Shown here: positions 25,021-34,400 of the stretch, one piece after another
How the letters are laid out: each line of letters begins with the position of its first letter
Position numbering within the stretch: position 1 is the first letter of the stretch
Assembly: GCA_046351325.1 (NCBI GenBank)
Contig: JAXLYR010000012.1
Location: 1 to 64,000, forward strand
DNA: 64,000 nucleotides
Reading direction: 5' to 3'
From: Xiheicaenibacterium sp046351325
GTDB lineage: Bacteria > Myxococcota_A > Polyangia > Polyangiales > Polyangiaceae
Translations under genes and position numbers: made by a program
Notes under the pieces: model-generated
What the model saw: only the letters and a program-made list of their open reading frames with translations
Told to the model about the DNA's origin: nothing
The model's database searches: none

Positions 25021-26201
25021 GTCGAGAGCGTAGCAGCGACCCTCAGCTCGCGAGAGCGCGCTCGAGCGCAGACACCCCGCGGCCACGTCGCAGCGATGCC
25101 CGCCGCGGCGAGCGACTCGCCGATCGCGCGCACGGTCGCGGTCAGAGCCTCGGGGCGGTTGAGCACGTCGCCCATGTGCCCGACCCTGAAATACTGCGTG
25201 CGCAACGCAGGCAGCAGGCCGCCCGCGACGATCACCCCGCGCTTGCCGATCTCGGCGAGGACCTCGGGACCTGCGCCCTCGGGCCAGAAGATCGCGCTCA
25301 GGGTGTTGGCCGCGAGGCCCTCGCTCTTCGGCAAGAGACGAAGCCCGAGCGCGGCCCACGCGCTCCGCATCGCGCCTGCCGCGCGCGCGTGGAGCGCGAA
25401 CCGAGCCGGCATCCCGGCCGCGAGGATCTCGTCGAGCGCGACGGGCAGCGCGCGGATGAGCGTCGTCGGCGGCGTCGCGAAGTAGCTCGGCTTGCGCTCC
25501 TCGTAGGCGCGCATGATCGGGAGCCACGACAGGAGGTCGAGCGAGAGCGGCGGCGCGACCTTCAGGGCCTCACGCGCCTTCATCGCACGCTCGCTCGCGA
25601 CCAGCAGCGCGAGCCCAGCGGGGAGGCCGATCGCCTTCTGCGAGGCTGTCAGGTAAATGTCAGCATCCCACGCGGCCATCTCGAAGGCCTCGCCCGCGGT
25701 CGCGCAGACCCCGTCGAAGACCGAGAGGACGCCCGCGTCGCGAGCGACCTTGGCGAGCGCCGCGGCGTCGGTGCGCACGCCGGTCGAGGTGTCGACGTGG
25801 GTCGCGAAGAGCGCGTGATGCTGTCGCGACGCGAGGGCTGCCGCGACCGCCTCGGTCGTCGGCGCGTCACCGGGGGCCGCGCCCACGAGCGTGACCTCGA
25901 CGCCGCGGCGACGTAGCATCTCAGCCATGCGCTCGGAGAAGTAGCCGGTGTTCACGACGAGCGCTGCGGCGCCGGGGTCGAGCAGGTTCGTCGCCGCGAC
26001 CTCCATCGCGATCGAGCCGCTACCCGGCAGGACGAAGGGCTGCGCGCTCGGGGCCGCGAGCCACACGCGGCGCAGCTTCTCGAGCGACGAACCGAAGGCC
26101 TCGAGGATGGCGGGGGCGAGGTGACTCGGTGGCGGCCCCGCGCACGCGGCGGCGACGGCGGCGGAGATCTCGATCGGGCCGGGGATCATGAGCAGGCTCA
26201 T
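24924..26201 (-). CDS. Class V aminotransferase (alanine-glyoxylate / serine-pyruvate type), 3' end probably frameshifted
   Basis: 425 aa as read. It matches the AGAT family: N-terminal MIPGPIEISAAV, the cofactor pocket FVLPGSGSIAMEVAATNLL, HVDTSTGVRTDAAAL, and the PLP lysine in TASQKAIGLPAGLAL. It transfers amino groups between small acids such as alanine, serine and glyoxylate. The last 50 residues are Arg/Ser-rich, unlike the family, and overlap the next gene by 97 bp. Two extra Gs in G runs near 25090-25100 and 25076-25080 would instead give ..AAAGHRCDVAAG.. then GVSALERALAS and a stop at 25043, just before the HD gene. Confidence 0.85.
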   Translation of the reverse strand: MSLLMIPGPIEISAAVAAACAGPPPSHLAPAILEAFGSSLEKLRRVWLAAPSAQPFVLPGSGSIAMEVAATNLLDPGAAALVVNTGYFSERMAEMLRRRGVEVTLVGAAPGDAPTTEAVAAALASRQHHALFATHVDTSTGVRTDAAALAKVARDAGVLSVFDGVCATAGEAFEMAAWDADIYLTASQKAIGLPAGLALLVASERAMKAREALKVAPPLSLDLLSWLPIMRAYEERKPSYFATPPTTLIRALPVALDEILAAGMPARFALHARAAGAMRSAWAALGLRLLPKSEGLAANTLSAIFWPEGAGPEVLAEIGKRGVIVAGGLLPALRTQYFRVGHMGDVLNRPEALTATVRAIGESLAAAGIAATWPRGVCARARSRELRVAATLSTCDRLDAYVSRASSREPSCTSLARLVGSSRCS

Positions 26202-26234
26202 GGCCCCCTTCTACTGGTTTTCGATCGCGGGCGC

Positions 26235-26759
26235 TCACATCGGATCGAGGTCGACGTCGCAGCCGATGTCGTCGCCGAGCGTGATGAGCTCGTCGCGCAG
26301 CTTGCGCACGTTCGTCCCCTTCGGGAGCGTCACGACAGCTTCGAGTTGGAAGAGCGGCGTCCCCGCGAAGGGCGCGGACTCGACGCGGGTCTCGAGCTCC
26401 TCGACGTTGACGGACCGCGAGTGCAGTCGCTCGGTGAGGCGCGCGACGATGCCCGGCTGATCGACCGCGTACACCTTGAGCCGATACGGAAGGCCACCCG
26501 GAAGAGGTCCAGATCCTACGGGCGCGTCCTGAAGCTCGATGCGCAGGCCGAGCTTCTCGCGATCTCGTTGGAGGTGCTCGCGGAGCGCGGTCAGGGCCTC
26601 GGTCGGGCCCTCGACGAGCGCGAGCAGCGCGAAGTGCCCGCGCAGGTTCACCATGCGGCTGTCGGCGATGCTCGCTCCTCGATCATGCACGGTCTTGCTA
26701 AGGTCTGCGACGATGCCCGTTCGATCGGGGCCCACGGCGGTGACGATGATTTGCGGCAT
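26235..26759 (-). CDS. Double ACT-domain protein (GcvR-like)
   Basis: 174 aa with two ACT domains: residues 3-80 (IIVTAVGPDRTGIVADLSK) and about 92-170 (YRLKVYAVDQPGIVARLTER). This is the layout of GcvR-type glycine-cleavage regulators and related amino-acid sensors, which bind small ligands at the ACT interface. No DNA-binding domain is present, so it would act through a partner. It is divergent from the zincin gene and lies behind the aminotransferase, fitting amino-acid metabolism. Confidence 0.85.
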   Translation of the reverse strand: MPQIIVTAVGPDRTGIVADLSKTVHDRGASIADSRMVNLRGHFALLALVEGPTEALTALREHLQRDREKLGLRIELQDAPVGSGPLPGGLPYRLKVYAVDQPGIVARLTERLHSRSVNVEELETRVESAPFAGTPLFQLEAVVTLPKGTNVRKLRDELITLGDDIGCDVDLDPM

Positions 26760-26800
26760 GGCGCGCGAGCATACTCGCTCTCTCCACGTTGGGGGCGCGC

Positions 26801-27979
26801 ATGCCGGCTGACTCGCCGACCTCGTCGACGGGCGCGGTGCTCGTCACCATCAACGCGCTGCCCGATGATCGACGGGCAGTGCGCGCCATCGAGTCCGCGG
26901 TCGCGCTCATGCTCGGCGTCCCGCTCGACGAGGCGCGCGCGGCGATGTCCACGCTGCCCGTCACGTTGCCGCTCCGGCTGAGCGACGACGAAGCGAACGC
27001 CTTCATCCAACGTTTCGAAAAGCAGGGCCTCCGCGCCGAGGCCGCGAGTCGGGCGGCGCTCGAGAGCTGCAGCGAACATCCGCGCTTCGATGCGTGGGCG
27101 CGCTGCACGAAATGCGAGGTCCCGATCTGCGTCGTGTGCGCCCCGGGCGGCCAGGCGAAGCCCCTCTGCGTTCGCTGCAGGCGCAAGGGAGAGCGCTCGC
27201 GGGTCTTCTTCTTCGCGAGAGTTACAGTCCTGTTGGTCATCCTCGCCGGCGTCGTCCTCTACGCTTACAGAGATGTAGAATCGCGGAAGGCCCGGACCGA
27301 GTGGAAGCGCACGCTCGATATCGCGATCGTCCTCGTCGAGCGAGCGCCCGTCGATCGCGCAGCGACCGCGGCCGTGCGGTCGCGGGCGCCAGACCTGGAG
27401 GCCGCGCTCGAAGCGGAGATGCGTCGCTATCGAAAGGACGGGCCGACGCCCTTCCACGTGAAGGTCTTCGGCCCGGTGCCGCTCGTCAGACCGCCGCCCA
27501 CGACGGCGGGCGAGGGGATCACCGCGGACGCGCGTTACGCCTGGGATTTGTGGCGGTTCACGTCCGACGTGGACGACCGCGTCGAGCTCACCGCGAGCGA
27601 CTTCGACACGCGCATCTACCTCGTCATCTCACCGCCGAAGGACGTCGAGAAGAAGCTCATCGAGGGCGCGAGCCAACAGGGCGGGCGCGTCGGTGTCGTC
27701 GACGTCGAGCTCGACGACGCCATGGCGGACTTCGCCCTCTTCGTCGCGGCGCACGAGCTCTTTCACACGCTGGGCGCGTCCGACAAATACGATCCGACCG
27801 GGCGGATCGCGGTGCCCGACGGCCTGGCCGAGCCCGACCAAGTACCCATCTATCCGCAGCGGTTCGTCGAGCTCATGGCGCGCCACCGACCCATCGACGA
27901 AGCCCGCTCGAAGCCGCCAAAGTCGCTCGCGGAGCTGCGCGTCGGCGCCGCCACGGCGCGAGAGATTGGCTGGCGCTGA
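26801..27979 (+). CDS. Membrane-anchored zinc protease with B-box-like finger
   Basis: 392 aa from the ATG at 26801; an in-frame TTG lies 12 bases earlier. Residues about 10-85 resemble a ribosomal L7/L12-type ClpS-binding fold (AVALMLGVPLDEARAAM). Next is a Cys/His cluster like a B-box zinc finger (CSEHPRFDAWARCTKCEVPI, then CVVC and CVRCRRKG), a membrane helix (about 138-155, RVTVLLVILAGVVLYAY) and an extracytoplasmic domain with AAHELFHTLGASDKYD (about 314-329). The HExxHxxGxxD pattern is that of metzincin-type proteases, Glu being the general base. The combination is unusual. The substrate is unknown. Confidence 0.7.
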   Translation: MPADSPTSSTGAVLVTINALPDDRRAVRAIESAVALMLGVPLDEARAAMSTLPVTLPLRLSDDEANAFIQRFEKQGLRAEAASRAALESCSEHPRFDAWARCTKCEVPICVVCAPGGQAKPLCVRCRRKGERSRVFFFARVTVLLVILAGVVLYAYRDVESRKARTEWKRTLDIAIVLVERAPVDRAATAAVRSRAPDLEAALEAEMRRYRKDGPTPFHVKVFGPVPLVRPPPTTAGEGITADARYAWDLWRFTSDVDDRVELTASDFDTRIYLVISPPKDVEKKLIEGASQQGGRVGVVDVELDDAMADFALFVAAHELFHTLGASDKYDPTGRIAVPDGLAEPDQVPIYPQRFVELMARHRPIDEARSKPPKSLAELRVGAATAREIGWR

Positions 27980-28025
27980 AGCTCCCACGGCTTCGCTCGA
28001 CTCGGCGGGTTTGGTCGACCGAGGA

Positions 28026-29285
28026 CTAGGGGTTGTTCACCAGCGTGACGAGCAACACGCCAGTGTAGTTGGGGCCGGCGTCGGCGTTCGTCATCTGGAC
28101 CACGACGGTGCCGTCGTTGGTCAGGTACATCATGTCTGTCTTGTAGCCGGGGAGGTTGCCGCCATGCCCGACAGCGTCGCTGATGTTGCCGACCTTGGAG
28201 GCATCATAAAGGAACGCGCCTAACCCATAGTCGAGCCCGGGGATGCCAGTGCCGACAGGCGTGAGCATTTCGGCCAAGGCTGCAGGGGGGAGGACCTGTC
28301 CGCCGTAGAGCGCTTTGGCCCAATCGGCCAGATCCCCCGCGGTCGCGACCATGGCGCCGGCTGTCCAATTGACCGAGGGGTGGAGCGCGAAGGTCAGGTC
28401 TTCCCCTTGTGTGCCGAAGCCGTGCGCCATGGGCGAGGGCAACGGATCCTCCCCGTCGAAGGAGGTCTCGCTCAGACCGACGGGATCGATGGTGCGGGCG
28501 TGTATTGCAGCGCCGGCGCTCGTGTCGGTCACGGCCTCGATGACCATACCCGCCAATATGAAACCCGTATTGGTGTACCCCCAGCCCTGCCCAGGCGCGA
28601 AGGTGGGCGCGTGGCTCGTCGCCACGTCGACCAAGGCCTGCGGGGTTACAGCAGTGTTGGGTTGGGCGAGGGCCTGCTGCCAAAACGCGGCGTCCGTCAG
28701 ATAGTCGAAGAGGCCGCTCCTGTGGTCGAGCACCATGCGGACAGTAATCTTGTCGCCGTTGGGCAAGCTGGGCACGTATTGGTCGAGCGTGTCGTCCAGC
28801 CCGACGAGCCCCTCGTCGACGAGCTTCAATAGCGTGGTCGCGACGAAGGTCTTGGTGACGCTGGCGATGCGGAAGTGATGGTCGGTCGTCATGGGCTCGC
28901 CGGGCTGCGCCTCACCGACTGCGCCGACCCAACGGCAAGAGCCGCGAATCACCGCGACCGACGCACCACCGGGCGAGGGCTGTGAGCTCTGATAGTGCTC
29001 TTCGATGGCAGCCTGAAGACTGGCGCCGAGCGCCTCGCAGGCGGGATCGACTGGAGCTCCGCCCGCTCCGCCGTCGCCCCCAGCGCCGCCCATCGATTGG
29101 CTGCCACCCCCGCCATCCGCCAAGCCACCTGCGGCCCCCGCGGTCCCGCCGGAGCTCGAGGTGGCGCCAGTCCCGCCACCTGCTCCGCCGCCGCCAGTGT
29201 GCCCTGCGCCCGAACCTGTATCGTCACCACAACCGGCAAACAGCAGACAGCCAAGAGTTACCAAACTAGCCCATAAGCGCGGCAT
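28026..29285 (-). CDS. Serine hydrolase lipoprotein (class C beta-lactamase / D-Ala-D-Ala carboxypeptidase fold)
   Basis: 419 aa from an ATG with GGAGGGG five bases upstream. A lipobox (TLGCLLFAGC) and a Gly/Ser-rich spacer precede the catalytic domain. The three motifs are present: SxxK in IASVTKTFVATTLLK (about residue 140), YxN in WGYTNTGFILAGMV (about 237) and HxG in AVGHGGNLPGYKTD (about 371). Relatives hydrolyse peptides, esters or beta-lactams. Being surface-anchored, it more likely acts on wall peptides or extracellular substrates. It appears to be a single-gene unit. Confidence 0.9.
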   Translation of the reverse strand: MPRLWASLVTLGCLLFAGCGDDTGSGAGHTGGGGAGGGTGATSSSGGTAGAAGGLADGGGGSQSMGGAGGDGGAGGAPVDPACEALGASLQAAIEEHYQSSQPSPGGASVAVIRGSCRWVGAVGEAQPGEPMTTDHHFRIASVTKTFVATTLLKLVDEGLVGLDDTLDQYVPSLPNGDKITVRMVLDHRSGLFDYLTDAAFWQQALAQPNTAVTPQALVDVATSHAPTFAPGQGWGYTNTGFILAGMVIEAVTDTSAGAAIHARTIDPVGLSETSFDGEDPLPSPMAHGFGTQGEDLTFALHPSVNWTAGAMVATAGDLADWAKALYGGQVLPPAALAEMLTPVGTGIPGLDYGLGAFLYDASKVGNISDAVGHGGNLPGYKTDMMYLTNDGTVVVQMTNADAGPNYTGVLLVTLVNNP

Positions 29286-29549
29286 GCGACCCCTCCAGCA
29301 GACTCCGTGGTGGGTCGCACTTAGCACCTAGTGTGCCGCGACGATCTCCGCGACAAGAGCCGAACTGGAGGGTTCGAAGTGCCGCAAAAAGTTGTCGCTG
29401 ACGGAACTAGTTTCTAGCGGGCCCAACCGACTGGGAGCGGGGCCCGTTCGCGCCGAACTGTTGCGTAGCGAGGACGGGCGGAGCCCGATAGAGGATGTGA
29501 CAGTGCTGTCAGTGAACTAGCGGGCTTTTATTCACACGAACCCGGATTG
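29286..29549. other. Intergenic stretch upstream of the serine hydrolase
   Basis: About 260 bp between the end of the SDR gene and the start of the lipoprotein, both minus strand. It is richer in A/T than its surroundings and should hold the promoter of the serine hydrolase. Apart from the palindrome at 29498-29511, nothing was recognised. Confidence 0.5.
29498..29511. promoter_or_regulatory. 14-bp palindrome, possible operator
   Basis: TGACAGTGCTGTCA is a dyad with six-base arms and a two-base centre, about 210 bp upstream of the serine hydrolase start. The size suits a dimeric regulator site, but the distance is long and no regulator gene is adjacent. A chance palindrome is possible. Confidence 0.25.
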
Positions 29550-30377
29550 TCACCCGCGTTCGGCTCGCAAGCGAGCTTTGGCCTTGCGACCGCGCGCCTC
29601 GAGCGCGGGCCTGAGGGCGCGCCGCAGCGCCGGGGCGAAGTAGCCCAACGTCGCGAGCATCCCCGACACGCGCGGAGCCGCGCGCTCGACCTTACCGTCG
29701 TGAGCGCAGTCGAGGATGAGCTCGGCGACCTCCTCGGCGGTGACGAGCGGCTGCGACATCGTGAGGTCGGTGACGGTGTCGAGCTCGCTCATGATGAACT
29801 GCGTGTCGACGGGGCCTGGCGACACGATCGACACGGTGATCCCCGTGCCGGCGAGCTCGTCCGCGAGCGCCATCGAGAACGCGCGCAGGCCGAACTTCGT
29901 CGCGGAGTACGTCGCGCTCCCGACGGTCGGCACCATGCCCGCGAGCGACGCGACGTTGACGACGGCGCCGCTGCCGGTGGCCTTCATCGCGGTGACCGCG
30001 TGGTGCGTGAGCTCGATCGGCGCGCGCAGGTTCACGTCGATCATGTGGCCGAGCTCCGCGGCCTTGCGCGTCGTGAAGGGGCCGCGCGCATGCGCCCCGG
30101 CGTTGTTCACGAGGATGTCGACGCCGCCGAAGCGCTCCTTGGCGAACGCGACGATCCGCTCGGAGGCGCCGGGCGCTGCGACGTCGATCGCGAGCGTCGC
30201 GACCTTCGCACCGCGGCCCTCCAAGTCCGCGCGGGCCTTCTCGAGGGCGTCGGCGCCGCGCGCGAAGAGGACGACCTTCGCGCCCTCTTCCCCGAAGAAC
30301 CGGGCCGCGGCGAGGCCGATGCCCGCCGAGCCGCCCGTGATGATGACAACCTTGTCTGTGAAGCGGCGCGCTCTCAT
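29550..30377 (-). CDS. Short-chain dehydrogenase/reductase
   Basis: 275 aa classical SDR. The cofactor loop is VVIITGGSAGIGLAAARFF, followed by VDILVNNAGAH and the catalytic VGSATYSATKFGLRAF (YxxxK). The FARG after the second strand suggests NADPH preference. It oxidises or reduces an alcohol or carbonyl substrate in the cytoplasm. The C-terminal 30 residues are basic. The next gene on the strand (creatininase family) ends 39 bp upstream, so the two may be co-transcribed. The substrate cannot be told. Confidence 0.9.
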   Translation of the reverse strand: MRARRFTDKVVIITGGSAGIGLAAARFFGEEGAKVVLFARGADALEKARADLEGRGAKVATLAIDVAAPGASERIVAFAKERFGGVDILVNNAGAHARGPFTTRKAAELGHMIDVNLRAPIELTHHAVTAMKATGSGAVVNVASLAGMVPTVGSATYSATKFGLRAFSMALADELAGTGITVSIVSPGPVDTQFIMSELDTVTDLTMSQPLVTAEEVAELILDCAHDGKVERAAPRVSGMLATLGYFAPALRRALRPALEARGRKAKARLRAERG

Positions 30378-30416
30378 GCGGCCAACGTACGGCGTGTGCG
30401 CTCCGCAATGAAGCGG

Positions 30417-31358
30417 TCAGAACACGACCGGATCGAACCCGAGCAGCCGCTCGAAGAGCCGCCCGGCGCGCTCGCGGAGGTAGAGGTGCCGGTATCGCCA
30501 GAGAGGCGAGCGCGTGGCCGGGAGGTCGCGCCCGACGCCGAGCTCGCCGCGCCAGAGAGCCTCGACCTGATCGGCCGAGAACCGCGCGATCCGCTCGAGC
30601 ATCGCAGCGCCCGTCTCGGCGGTCGCGGTCGCGGGCGCGCCTGCGTAGGTGTTCGCTTGGTAGTGCCGCATCGACTTGGCGATGGCGCGCACGGTGGCGA
30701 TGAGGCCGCTGCCGCCCCCGAGCATCCCGGGATCGACGAGCTCGGGCAGCGCGCGAAACTCGGGCGAAACGAGCGCGCCGCGAAGGTGCAAGAGGAGCGA
30801 GGTCTCGAGCAGGCCCGCGTGCGCGTCGTGCGCGAGGGCGGCCTCCGACACGCCGGGGATGTCGGCGAACAACGTCGCGAGGCTCGTCTTCGTCGCGGCG
30901 AGCCTCGTGACGAGGAACGAGAAGAGCGAGACGACGCGCGCGCCGTAGCGCCGGCTCGCGCGATCGCAGGCGACCTCGAGCGCGACGAGGTGACGCGGCC
31001 CCGCGTGGAAATTCCCAACGAGGATGCGCTCGAAGCCCTGCCGCGCCAGCGAGCGCGCGAGGTCCTCGACGACGCGCACGATCGTCGACGGGCGCACCGA
31101 GACCGAGCCTGCGCGTGGCAGCACGTCGGTGCCGAGGTGGAGCGTCGGGACGCGGAGATGCACGAGCTTCGGGTCGCGGCGCATGAGCTCTTCGAGCGTC
31201 GCGTCGAGCAGCGCGCGCGCCTCGAGCGCGTCGGTCGCGAGCGGCAGGTGAGGGCCGTGGACCTCGAGCGGCGAGACCGCGACGGTCACCACCGTCGAGG
31301 CGCGATCGAGTCGCTCGAGTTCGGGGCCGCGGAGCTCGCTCCAGTCGAGGGTCTTCAC
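30417..31358 (-). CDS. Creatininase-family amidohydrolase
   Basis: 313 aa from a GTG at 31358 (VKTLDWSELRGPELERL). It has the family's metal site AVSPLEVHGPHLPLATD (Glu, His, Asp ligands) near residue 30, then GFERILVGNFHAGPRHLVAL and AHDAHAGLLETSLLLHL (His/Glu). Creatininase homologues open cyclic amides or cleave formamides and peptides, as in riboflavin/F420 or mycofactocin pathways. No neighbouring gene points to one of these. It is divergent from lhr. Confidence 0.85.
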   Translation of the reverse strand: MKTLDWSELRGPELERLDRASTVVTVAVSPLEVHGPHLPLATDALEARALLDATLEELMRRDPKLVHLRVPTLHLGTDVLPRAGSVSVRPSTIVRVVEDLARSLARQGFERILVGNFHAGPRHLVALEVACDRASRRYGARVVSLFSFLVTRLAATKTSLATLFADIPGVSEAALAHDAHAGLLETSLLLHLRGALVSPEFRALPELVDPGMLGGGSGLIATVRAIAKSMRHYQANTYAGAPATATAETGAAMLERIARFSADQVEALWRGELGVGRDLPATRSPLWRYRHLYLRERAGRLFERLLGFDPVVF

Positions 31359-31476
31359 GGGCTCGAGCTTCGTGGCTCGTCGGGCCTCGGGCAATTCATT
31401 TTCCGAGCGCTTTTCGTGCCCGCGCCGACCCGAGAAATCGGTGCTCGCCCGGCGCGGTGAGGTGTACTCCGAGAGG

Positions 31477-34400
31477 ATGAAGAAGCAGCGCGGGGGAGGC
31501 GAGCCGAGCGCGGTCGAGCCCGGTGACGACGAGGTGCTCGGACGCTTCAGTCGCCCCGTCGCGGAGTGGGTGCGCTCGACGTTCGGCTCGCTCACGCGGA
31601 CGCAGCGGCTCGGGATGGGGCCGATCATCGAGCGGCGCTCGACGCTGCTGCTCGCGCCGACGGGCTCCGGCAAGACGCTGGCGGCGTTCCTCGCCGCGAT
31701 CGAGCGCGTGATGTTTGGTGCTCCAACGAATGGCGCCGGCGACCTGAAAATCCTCTACGTCTCGCCGCTCAAGGCGCTCGCGGTCGACGTCGAGCGCAAC
31801 CTGCGCGCGCCGATCGTGGGCATCGCTCAGGCGGCGAGCCGGCTCGGGGTCGGCTTCCACGAGCCGAGCGTCTTCGTTCGCTCGGGTGACACCGCCGCGC
31901 GCGATCGCGCTGTGTTCTCGCGCTCGGGCGCGGACATCCTCATCACGACGCCGGAGTCGCTCTATTTGATGCTGACGTCCGAGCCTGCGCGCCGGCTCGC
32001 GACGGTCGACACCGTGATCGTCGACGAGATCCACGCGATGGCGGGGACGAAGCGCGGCGCGCACCTCTGGCTCTCGCTCGAGCGCCTCGAGGCCTTGCGC
32101 GCGCCGGACGCGCCGCCGCTCCAGCGCATCGGCCTCTCGGCGACGGTGCGCCCGCTCGACACCATCGCGCGCGCCCTCGCGGGCTACAGCGCGCCGAACG
32201 AGCCGCGCCCCGTCTCGGTGGTCGACGCGGGCACGCGCCGACCCGTCGAGGTCACCGTCGAGGTCCCGGTCGAAGACCTGCGCGCCGTCTCGGACAAGGA
32301 GACCGGACCCGGCCCGCGAGGCACCGCGGAGGGCACGCGCTCGATCTGGTCGAGCATCTATCCGCGCATCGTCGAGCTCATCCGCGCGTACACGACGACG
32401 CTGGTCTTCGTGAACAACCGCAGGCTCGCAGAGCGTCTCGCGGCGGCGCTCAACGAGGTCGCCGGCGAGGAGCTCGCGCTCGCGCACCATGGCTCGGTCG
32501 CGCACGACCGCCGCCAGACCATCGAAGATCGGCTGAAATCGGGGACGATCCCCGCGATCGTCGCGACGAGCTCGCTCGAGCTCGGCATCGACATGGGCGC
32601 GATCGATCTGGTCGTGCAGGTCGAGGCACCGCCCAGCGTGTCGGCGGGGCTGCAGCGCATCGGGCGCGCTGGGCACCGCGCGAGCGCCATCTCGAAGGGC
32701 TCGATCATGCCGAAGTTCCGCGCCGATCTCCTCGCGTGCGCGGCGACGGCGCGGGCCATGACCGAGGGCGCCGTCGAAGCGACGGCGGTGCCCGAGAACC
32801 CGCTCGATGTCCTCGCGCAGCAGATCGTCGCGCACGCGTCGATGGGGCCAGTCCGAGAGAGCGACCTTTACGATCTTGTAAGGAGAGCGGCGCCCTTCGT
32901 GACGCTGCCCCGCACGGCCTACGAGGGCGTGCTCGACATGCTCGCGGGCCGCTATCCCTCGGACGAGTTCTCGGAGCTTCGCCCGCGCATCGTCTGGGAT
33001 CGCGTCGCGGGCATCATCACGGCGCGCCAGGGCGCGAAGCGCATCGCGATCCTGAGCGGTGGGACGATCCCCGATCGCGGCCTCTTCGGCGTGTTCCTCG
33101 CGGGCGCGGAGAAGCCGATGCGCATCGGCGAGCTCGACGAGGAGATGGTGTTCGAGTCGCGCGTCGGCGAGGTCTTTCTCCTCGGCGCGTCGTCGTGGCG
33201 CATCACCGAGATCACGCACGATCGCGTGCTCGCGATCCCCGCCCCCGGTGAGCCGGGCAAGATGCCGTTCTGGCACGGCGACAGACCCGGCCGACCCGCG
33301 GAGCTCGGGCGGCGCATCGGGGCGCTCGCGCGCCGCATCGCCTCGCTCACCCCGGTGAAGGCCGAGGCCGAGCTCAGCCGCGACTACGCGCTCGACACGC
33401 GCGCGGCGAAGAACCTCGTCACCTACGTTCACGAGCAAAAGCAGGCGACCGGCGAGGTCCCGAGCGACGAGGTCGTCGTCATCGAGCGCTTCCACGACGA
33501 GCTCGGCGATCAGCGCGTCTGCATCTTGTGCCCGCTCGGCGCGAAGGTCCTCGCGCCGTGGGCCATGGCGGTGACGGCGCGCCTGCGCGACGAGCGCGGC
33601 CTCGATATCGACACCATCTGGACCGACGACGGCATCGTGTTCCGCGTGGCCGACGTCGAGACCGCGCCCGACATCGCCGACTTCATCCCAGCTCACGACG
33701 AGATCGAGGATCTCATGCTGCGCGGCCTGGATCGCACGGCGCTCTTCGCCGCCCGCTTCCGCGAAAACGCGGCGCGCGCGCTGCTCCTCCCGCGCCGGAG
33801 CGCGACGAAGCGGCAGCCGCTCTGGTCGCAGCGCAAGCGCGCGAGCGAGCTCCTCGCGGTGGCCTCGCGCTACGCGTCCTTCCCGCTCGTGCTCGAGACC
33901 TTCCGCGAGTGTCTGCGCGACGCGCTCGACATGCCGTCGCTCGTGAATTTGCTCCGCGATATTTCGGTGCGCGCCGTCAGGCTCGTGTCGGTCGATCGCG
34001 AGACGCCGTCGCCGTTCGCGAGCTCGCTGCTCTTCAGCTACGTCGCGAACTTCATCTACGACGGCGACGCGCCGCTCGCGGAGCGCCGCGCGCAGGCGCT
34101 CGCGCTCGATCAGGATCGGTTGCGCGAGCTCTGGGGCGAGGTCGAGCTCCGCGATTTGCTCGACGAAGAGGCGATCGCCGAGGCCGCGCGCTCGCTCTCG
34201 CACGCGACGAGCGGGCCGCTCGAGCACATCGATCGGCTGCACGATCTCTTGCTCGCGATCGGCGACATGACCCGCGCCGAGATCGCCGCGCGCGTCGCCG
34301 AGGCATTGGACTCCGAGGCCTTCATCGCGGAGCTCGTGCGCGCGCGGCGCGCGGTGATCGTCACCATCGCTGGCGAGGAGCGCGTCCTCGCCGTCGAGGA

